DNA of 64,000 nt from Megalopta genalis. Lineage: Eukaryota > Arthropoda > Insecta > Hymenoptera > Halictidae. Location: the NCBI RefSeq assembly GCF_051020955.1, contig NW_027476984.1, positions 1 through 64,000 on the forward strand, given 5' to 3'. Shown here in pieces: positions 52,601 through 61,907 of the stretch. The notes beneath the pieces are model-generated. The model had not been told where the DNA came from. It did not search any database and saw only the letters and a program-made list of their open reading frames with translations. How positions within the stretch are numbered: position 1 is the stretch's first letter; the number at the start of each line of letters is the position of its first letter. Made by a program: the position numbers and the translations under genes.

Positions 52601-54324
52601 TGTAGCTATATCACTTATATCCCAAGTGTTTGAAGCTGAATCATTTGTTCCTCATGGATTTAAAGCTAAGCCTTGTACTTCGCATTGATTTGAAGCTAAA
52701 TCATGTGTATCGCATGGATTTGAAGCTAACTCGTTTGTTTCGTCTTCATTTGAAACTATGTCACTTATATCGCAAGTATCTGAAGCTAAATCATTGGTTT
52801 CGTATGGATTTGAAGCTAAACCTTCTACATCGCATTGATTTGCTGCTAAATCATGTGTTTCGCTTGGATTTGTAGCTTATTCGTTTGTTACGCATGCAGC
52901 TGAATCTAAATAACGTATATTACAAGTATTTGTAGCTTAACCATTTGTTTAGCATGGATTTAAAGCTGAACCTTCTACATCGCATTGATTTGCTGCTAAA
53001 TCATATGTTTCGCATGGATTTGAAGCTAATTCGTTTGTTTCGTATGCATATAAAGCTATGTCACTTATATTGCAAGAATCTGAAGCTAAATCATTGGCTT
53101 CGCATGGATTTGAAGCTAAACCTTCTAAATCGCATTGATTTGATGCTAAATCATGTGATTCGCTTGGATTTGGTGCTAACTCGTTTGTTTCTTCTGGATT
53201 TGAAGCTATGTCACTTATATCGCAAGTATCCGAATCTAAATAATTGGTTTCGCATGGATTTGAAGCTAAACCTTCTAAATCGCATTGATTTGAAGATAAA
53301 TCATGTGATTCGCTTGGATCTGGAGCTAACGCGTTTGTTTCTTCTGCATTTGAAGCTATGTCACTTATATCGCTAGTATCCGAATCTAAATCATTGGTTT
53401 CGCATGGATTTGAAGCTAAACCTTCTACATCGCATTGATTTGCTGCTAAATCATGTGTTTCGCATGGATTTGAAGCTAACTCGATTGTTTCCCCTGCATT
53501 TGAAACTATATCACTTATATCGCAAGTATCTGAAGCTAAATCACTTGTGTCGCTAGGATTTGAAGCTAAACCTTCTATATCGCATTGATTTGAAGCTAAA
53601 TCATGTGATTCGCTTGGATTTGAAGCTAACTCGTTTGTTTCGCCTGCATTTGATGCTATATCACATATATCGCAAGTATCTGAAGCTAAATCATTTGTTT
53701 CGCATGAATTTGAATATTAACCCCGCGTTTCGCATGAATTTGTACCTAAATCTTGTCTTTCGCATGCATTTGAAGCTTAATCATGTGCTTTGCTTGGATT
53801 TAAAGCTAACTCGTTTGTTACGCCTGCATTTGAAGCTACATCAATTATATCGCAAGTAATTGAAGCAAAATCATTCGTGTTGCATGGATTTGAAGCTAAA
53901 CCTTCTACATCGTATTGATTTGAAGCTAAATCATGTGTTTCGCTTGGATATGAAGCTAACTCGTTTGTTTCGTCTGCATTTGAAGCTACATCATTTATAT
54001 CGCAAGTATCTGAACCTAAATCATTTGTTTCGCATGGATTTGGAGCTAAACCTTCTACGTCGCATTGATTTGCAGATAAATCATGCGTTTCGCATGGATT
54101 TTAAGCTAACTCGTTTGTTTCGTATTCATTTGAAACTATGTCACTTATATCGCAAGTATCTGAAGCTAAATCATTGGTTTCGCATGGATTTGAAGCTAAA
54201 CCTTCTCCATCGCATTGATTTGCTGCTAAATCATGTGTTTCGCTTGGATTTGTAGCTTATTCGTTTGTTACGCATGCAGCTGAATCTAAATAACGTATAT
54301 TACAAGTATTTGTAGCTTAACCAT
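52601..54324. repeat. Domain V repeat, start and copy 1
   Basis: The opening about 340 bp carries CCTTGTACTTCGCATTG and GTCTTCATTTGAAAC monomers. The landmark GTTTAGCATGGATTTAAAGC (about 52948) begins copy 1, which runs 1,380 bp (46 monomers) to the next landmark. Domain V private features present here are AACGTATATTACAAG (near 52911, where domains I and IV have ATATCACAAG), TCTTCTGGATTTGAAGC (near 53190) and GAATATTAACCCCGCG (53712). Confidence 0.75.
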
Positions 54325-55491
54325 TTGTTTAGCATGGATTTAAAGCTGAACCTTCCACATCGCATTGATTTGCTGCTAAATCATGTGTTTCGCATGGATT
54401 TGAAGCTAATTCGTTTGTTTCGTATGCATATAAAGCTGTCACTTATATTGCAAGAATCTGAAGCTAAATCATTGGCTTCGCATGGATTTGAAGCTAAACC
54501 TTCTAAATCGCATTGATTTGATGCTAAATCATGTGATTCGCTTGGATTTGGTGCTAACTCGTTTGTTTCTTCTGGATTTGAAGCTATGTCACTTATATCG
54601 CAAGTATCCGAATCTAAATAATTGGTTTCGCATGGATTTGGAGATAAACCTTCTAAATCGCATTAATTTGAAGATAAATCATGTGATTCGCTTGGATCTG
54701 GAGCTAACGCGTTTGTTTCGCCTGCATTTGATGCTATATCACTTATATCGCAAGTATCTGAAGTTAATCATTTGTTTGGCATGAATTTGAATATTAACCC
54801 CGCGTTTCGCATGAATTTGTACCTAAATCTTGTCTTTCGCATGCATTTGAAGCTTAATCATGTGCTTTGATTGGATTTAAAGCTAACTCGTTTGTTACGC
54901 CTGCATTTGAAGCTACATCAATTATATCGCAAGTAATTGAAGCAAAATCATTTGTGTTGCATGGATATGAAGCTAAACCTTCTACATCGTATTGATTTGA
55001 AGCTAAATCATGTGTTTCGCTTGGATATGAAGCTAACTCGTTTGTTTCGTCTGCATTTGAAGCTACATCATTTATATCGCAAGTATCTGAACCTAAATCA
55101 TTTGTTTCGCATGTATTTGAAGCTAAACCTTCTACATCGAATTGATTTGCAGCTAAATCATTTGTTTTGCATGGATTTGAAGCTAAATCGTTAGTATCGC
55201 CTGCATTTGAAGCTTTATCACTTGTATCGCAAGTATTTTAAGAAAAATCATTTGTTTCGCATGGATTTGAAGCTATCTCGTTTGTTTCGCATGCAGTTGA
55301 TGCTAAATCATATAAATCGCTAGTATCTGAAGCTAAATCATTGGTTTCGCATGGATTTGAAGCTAAACCTTCTACATCGCATTGATTTGCTGCTAAATCA
55401 TGTGTTTCGCTTGGATTTGTAGCTTATTCGTTTGTTACGCATGCAGCTGAATCTAAATAACGTATATTACAAGTATTTGTAGCTTAACCAT
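54325..55491. repeat. Domain V repeat, copy 2 (1,167 bp)
   Basis: This is the second copy from the GTTTAGCATGG landmark. It has a 2-bp loss (AAAGCTGTCAC near 54431 against AAAGCTATGTCAC) that is shared with the copy at 57022. TTAACCCCGCG occurs near 54793. It includes CATTTAGAAAAATC-type monomers of domain II style near 55240 (TATTTTAAGAAAAATC) and AAATCGTTAGTATCGCC near 55185. Confidence 0.7.
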
Positions 55492-57021
55492 TTGTTTAGC
55501 ATGGATTTAAAGCTGAACCTTCTACATCGCATTGATTTGCTGCTAAATCATGTGTTTCGCATGGATTTGAAGCTAATTCGTTTGTTTCGTATGCATATAA
55601 AGCTATGTCACTTATATTGCAAGAATCTGAAGCTAAATCATTGGCTTCGCATGGATTTGAAGCTAAACCTTCTAAATCGCATTGATTTGATGCTAAATCA
55701 TGTGATTCGCTTGGATTTGGTGCTAACTCGTTTGTTTCTTCTGGATTTGAAGCTATGTCACTTATATCGCAAGTATCCGAATCTAAATAATTGGTTTCGC
55801 ATGGATTTGAAGCTAAACCTTCTAAATCGCATTGATTTGAAGATAAATCATGTGATTCGCTTGGATCTGGAGCTAACGCGTTTGTTTCTTCTGCATTTGA
55901 AGCTATGTCACTTATATCGCTAGTATCCGAATCTAAATCATTGGTTTCGCATGGATTTGAAGCTAAACCTTCTACATCGCATTGATTTGAAGCTAAATCA
56001 TGTGATTCGCTTGGATTTGAAGCTAACTCGTTTGTTTCGTCTGCATTTGAAGCTATATCACTTATATCGCAAGTGTTTGAAGCTAAATCATTTGTTTTGC
56101 ATGGATTTGAAGCTAAACCTTCTATATCGCATTGATTTGAAGCTAAATCATGTGATTCGCTTGGATTTGAAGCTAACTCGTTTGTTTCGCCTGCATTTGA
56201 TGCTATATCACTTATATCGCAAGTATCTGAAGCTAAATCATTTGTTTCGCATGAATTTGAATATTAACCCCGCGTTTCGCATGAATTTGTACCTAAATCT
56301 TGTCTTTCGCATGCATTTGAAGCTTAATCATGTGCTTTGCTTGGATTTAAAGCTAACTCGTTTGTTACGCCTGCATTTGAAGCTACATCAATTATATCGC
56401 AAGTAATTGAAGCAAAATCATTCGTGTTGCATGGATTTGAAGCTAAACCTTCTACACCGCATTGATATGAAGCTAAATCATGTGTTTCTCTTGGTTTTGA
56501 AGCTAACTCGTTTGTTTCGCATGCAGCTGAAGCTATATCACCTATATCCCAAGTGTTTGAAGCTCAATCATTTGTTTCGCATGGATTTGAAGCTAAACCT
56601 TCTAAATCGCATTGATTTGATGCTAAATCATGTGATTCGCTTGGATTTGGTGCTAACTCGTTTGTTTCTTCTGGATTTGAAGCTATGTCACTTATATCGC
56701 AAGTATCCGAATCTAAATAATTGGTTTCGCATGGATTTGAAGCTAAACCTTCTAAATCGCATTGATTTGAAGCTAAATCATGTGATTCGCTTGGATTTGA
56801 AGCTAACTCGTTTGTTTCGTCTTCATTTGAAACTATGTCACTTATATCGCAAGTATCTGAAGCTAAATCATTGGTTTCGTATGGATTTGAAGCTAAACCT
56901 TCTACATCGCATTGATTTGCTGCTAAATCATGTGTTTCGCTTGGATTTGTAGCTTATTCGTTTGTTACGCATGCAGCTGAATCTAAATAACGTATATTAC
57001 AAGTATTTGTAGCTTAACCAT
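55492..57021. repeat. Domain V repeat, copy 3 (1,530 bp)
   Basis: This is the third copy, exactly 51 monomers long. The first part matches copy 1 at an offset of 2,547. It contains additional pentamers near 55.95-56.2 kb and TTAACCCCGCG near 56263. A CGCATGCAGCTGAAGC variant (near 56518) contains a PvuII-type CAGCTG, shared with 59038, 60956 and 63298 as ATACAGCTGAAGC. Confidence 0.7.
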
Positions 57022-60000
57022 TTGTTTAGCATGGATTTAAAGCTGAACCTTCCACATCGCATTGATTTGCTGCTAAATCATGTGTTTCGCATGGATTTGA
57101 AGCTAATTCGTTTGTTTCGTATGCATATAAAGCTGTCACTTATATTGCAAGAATCTGAAGCTAAATCATTGGCTTCGCATGGATTTGAAGCTAAACCTTC
57201 TAAATCGCATTGATTTGATGCTAAATCATGTGATTCGCTTGGATTTGGTGCTAACTCGTTTGTTTCTTCTGGATTTGAAGCTATGTCACTTATATCGCAA
57301 GTATCCGAATCTAAATAATTGGTTTCGCATGGATTTGAAGATAAACCTTCTAAATCGCATTAATTTGAAGATAAATCATGTGATTCGCTTGGATCTGGAG
57401 CTAACGCGATTGTTTCTTCTGCATTTGAAGCTATGTCACTTATATCGCTAGTATCCGAACCTAAATCATTGGTTTCGCATGGATTTGAAGCTAAACATTC
57501 TACATCGCATTTATTTGCTGCTAAATCATGTGTTTCGCTTGTATTTGAAACTAATTCGTTTGTTACGCATGCAGTTGAAGCTATATCACTTATATCCAAA
57601 GTGTTTGATGCTAAATCATTTGGTTGGCATGGATTTGAAGCTAAACCTTCTACACCGCATTGATATGAAGGTAAATCGTGTGTCTCGGTTGGTTTTGAAG
57701 CTAACTCGTTTGTTGCGTATGCAGTTGAAGCTATATCACCTATATCCCAAATGTTTGAAGCTCAATCTTTTGTATCGCATGGATTTGGAGCTAAACCTTC
57801 TACGTCGCATTGATTTGCAGCTAAATCATGCATTTCGCATGGATTTGAAGCTAACTCGTTTCTTTCGTCTGCATTTCAAGCTGTGCCACTTATATCACAA
57901 CTATCTGAAGCTAAATCATTGGTTTTGCAATGATCTGAAGCTACACCTTCTACATCGCATTGATTTGCTGCTAAATCATGTTTTTCGCATGGAATTGAAT
58001 CTAACTGGTTTGTTTCGTCTGCATTTGAAGCTATGCCACTTATATCGCAAGTATCTGAAGCTTAATCATTGGTTTCGCATGGATCTGAAGCTAAACCTTC
58101 TACATCGCATTGATATGAAGCTAAATCATGAGTTTCGCTTGGTTTTGAAGCTAACTCGTTTGTTGCGTATGCAGTTGAAGCTATATCACCTATATCCCAA
58201 GTGTTTGAAGCTCAATCTTTTGTATCGCATGGATTTGAAGCTAAACCTTCTAAATCGCATTGATTTGAAGATAAATCATGTGATTCGCTTGGTTTTGGAA
58301 CTAACTCGTCTGTTTCTTCTGCATTTGAAACTATGTCACTTATATCGCAAGTATCCGAATCTAAATCATAGGTTTCGCATGGATTTGAAGCTAAACCTTC
58401 TACATCGCATTGATTTGCTGCTAAATCATGTGTTTCGCATGGAATTGAATCTAACTGGTTTGTTTCGTCTGCATTTGAAGCTATATCACTTATATCGCAA
58501 GTATCTGAAGCTAAATCATTGGTTTCGCATGGATTTGAAGCTAAACATTCTACATCGCATAGATTTGAAGCTAGCTCGTTTGTTCCGTCTGAATTTGAAC
58601 CTATATCTCTTATATCGCAAGTATCTGAAGCTGAATCATTTGTTCCTCATTGATTTAAAGCTAAGCCTTGTACTTCGCATTGATTTGAAGCTAAATCATG
58701 TGTATCGCATGGATTTGAAGTTAAACCTGCTACAACGCATTGATTTGAAACTAAATCAAGTGTTTCGCTTGGATATGAAGCTAACTCGTTTGTTTAGTCT
58801 GCATTTGAAGCTAATCACTTATACAGCAAGTATCTGAAGCTAAATCATTTGTGTCGTATGGATTTGAAGCTAAGCCTTCTACTTCGCATTGATTTGAAGC
58901 TAAGTCATGTGTTTCGCATTCATTTGAAGCTAACTCGTTTGTTTCGCATGCAGTTGAAGCAAAATCATGTTTATCACATCTATCTGAAGCTAAACCATTT
59001 GTGTCGCATTGATTTGAAGCTCAATCATGTGATTCGCATACAGCTGAAGCTATATCACCTATATCCCAAGTGTTTGAAGCTCAATCATTTGTTTCGCATG
59101 GATTTGAAGCAAAACCTTCTAAATCGCATTGATTTGAAGCTAAATCATGTGATTCGCTTGGATTTGAAGCTAACTCGTTTGTTTCGTCTGCATTTGAAGC
59201 TATATCACTTATATCGCAAGTGTTTGAAGCTAAATCATTTGTTTTGCATGGAGTTGAAGCTAAACCTTCTACATCGCATTGATTTGCTGCTAAATCATGT
59301 GTTTCGCATGGATTTTAAGCTATCTCGTTTGTTCGTCTTCATTTGAAACTATGTCACTTATATCGCAAGTATCTGAAGCTTAATCATTGGTTTCGCATGG
59401 ATTTGAAGCTAAACCTTCTACATCGCATTGATTTGCTGATAAATCATCTGTTTCGCATGGATTTGAAGCTAACTCGTTTCTTTCGTCTGCATTTGAAGCT
59501 GTGCCACTTATATCACAACTATCTGAAGCTAAATCATTGGTTTCGCAAGGATCTGAAGCTACACCTTCTACATCGCATTGATTTGCTGCTAAATCACGTT
59601 TTTCGCATGGTATTGAATCTAACTGGTTTGTTTCGTCTGCATTTGAAGCTATGCCACTTATATCGCAAGTATCTGAAGCTTAATCATTGGTTTCGCATGG
59701 ATCTGAAGCTAAACCTTCTACATCGCATTGATATGAAGCTAAATCATGAGTTTCGCTTGGTTTTGAAGCTAACTCGTTTGTTGCGTATGCAGTTGAAGCT
59801 ATATCACCTATATCCCAAGTGTTTGAAGCTCAATCTTTTGTATCGCATGGATTTGAAGCTAAACCTTCTAAATCGCATTGATTTGAAGATAAATCATGTG
59901 ATTCGCTTGGTTTTGGAACTAACTCGTTTGTTTCTTCTGCATTTGAAACTATGTCACTTATATCGCAAGTATCCGAATCTAAATCATAGGTTTCGCATGG

Positions 60001-61907
60001 ATTTGAAGCTAAACCTTCTATATCGCATTGATTTGCTGCTAAATCATGTGTTTCGCATGGAATTGAATCTAACTGGTTTGTTTCGTCTGCATTTCAAGCT
60101 ATATCACTTATATCGCAAGTATCCGAATCTAAATCATTGGTTTCGCTTGGATTTGAAGCTAAACCTCCTACATCGCATTGATTTGCTGCTAAATCATGTG
60201 TTTCGCATGGATTTGAAGCTAACTCGTTTGTTTCGCCTGCATTTGATGCTATATCACTTATATCGCAAGTATCTGAAGCTAAATCATTTGTTTGGCATGA
60301 ATTTGAATATTAACCCCGCGTTTCGCATGAATTTGTACCTAAATCTTGTCTTTCGCATGCATTTGAAGCTTAATCATGTGCTTTGCTTGGATTTAAAGCT
60401 AACTCGTTTGTTACGCCTGCATTTGAAGCTACATCAATTATATCGCAAGTAATTGAAGCAAAATCATTTGTGTTGCATGGATTTGAAGCTAAACCTTCTA
60501 CATCGTATTGATTTGAAGCTAAATCATGTGTTTCGCTTGGATATGAAGCTAACTCGTTCGTTTCGTCTGCATTTGAAGCTACATCATTTATATCGCAAGT
60601 ATCTGAACCTAAATCATTTGTTTCGCATGTATTTGAAGCTAAACCTTCTACATCGAATTGATTTGCAGCTAAATCATTTGTTTTGCATGGATATGAAGCT
60701 AACTCGTTTGTTTAGTCTGCATTTGAAGCTAATCACTTATACAGCAAGTATCTGAAGCTAAATCATTTGTGTCGCATGGATTTGAAGCTAAGCCTTCTAC
60801 TTCGCATTGATTTGAAGCTAAGTCATGTGTTTCGCATTCATTTGAAGCTAACTCGTTTGTTTCGCATGCAGTTGAAGCTAAATCATGTTTATCACATCTA
60901 TCTGAAGCTAAACCATTTGTGTCGCATTGATTTGAAGCTAAATCATGTGATTCGCATACAGCTGAAGCTATATCACCTATATCCCAAGTGTTTGAAGCTC
61001 AATCATTTGTTTCGCATGGATTTGAAGCAAAACCTTCTAAATCGCATTGATTTGAAGCTAAATCATGTGATTCGCTTGGATTTGAAGCTAAACCTTCTAC
61101 ATCGCATTGATTTGCAGCTAAATCATGTGATTCGCTTGGCTTTGAAGCTATCTCGTTTGTTTCGCCTGCATTTGAAGCTATATCACTTGTATCGTATGTA
61201 TTTGAAGAAAACTCATTTGGTTCGCATGGATTTGAAGCTAACTCGTTTGCTTCGCCTGCAGTTGAATCTCTATCACTTATATTTCAAGTATTCGAAGTTA
61301 AATCATTTGTTCCGCATGGATTTGAAGCTAAGACTTCTACTTCGCATTGATTTGAAGCTAAATCATGTGATTCGCTTGGCTTTGAAGCTATCTCGTTTGT
61401 TTCGCCTGCATTTGAAGCTATATCACTTGTATCGTATGTATTTGAAGAAAACTCATTTGGTTCGCATGGATTTGAAGCTAAACCTTCTACATCGCATTGA
61501 TTTGCAGCTAAATCATGTGTGTCGCATGGATTTTGAAGCAAACTCGGTTGTTTCGTCTGCATTTGATACTATATCACTTATATCGCAAGTATCTGATGCT
61601 TAATCATTTGTTTCGCATGGATTTGAAGCTAACACGTTTGTTTCGTCTGCATGTGAAGCTATATCACTTATATCCCGAGTGTTTGAAGCTACATCAGTTG
61701 TTTCGCATGGATTCGAAGCTAAACCTTCTACATCGCGTTGATTTGCAGTCCAATCATATGTTTCGCATGGATTTGAAGCTAAACCTTCTACATCGCATTG
61801 ATTTGCTGCTAAATCATGTGTTTCGCTTGGATTTGTAGCTTATTCGTTTGTTACGCATGCAGCTGAATCTAAATAACGTATATTACAAGTATTTGTAGCA
61901 TAACCAT
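57022..61907. repeat. Domain V repeat, copy 4 (4,886 bp, with internal duplications)
   Basis: The longest domain V copy. It contains at least two internal repeats: the segment near 58023 recurs near 59641 (offset 1,618), and 58849-59160 recurs from 60767 (offset 1,918; landmarks CATCTATCTGAAGC and ATACAGCTGAAGC). TTAACCCCGCG lies near 60309. Variants of domain II/IV type (GGCTTTGAAGCTATCTCG) appear near 61138 and 61378. Confidence 0.7.
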
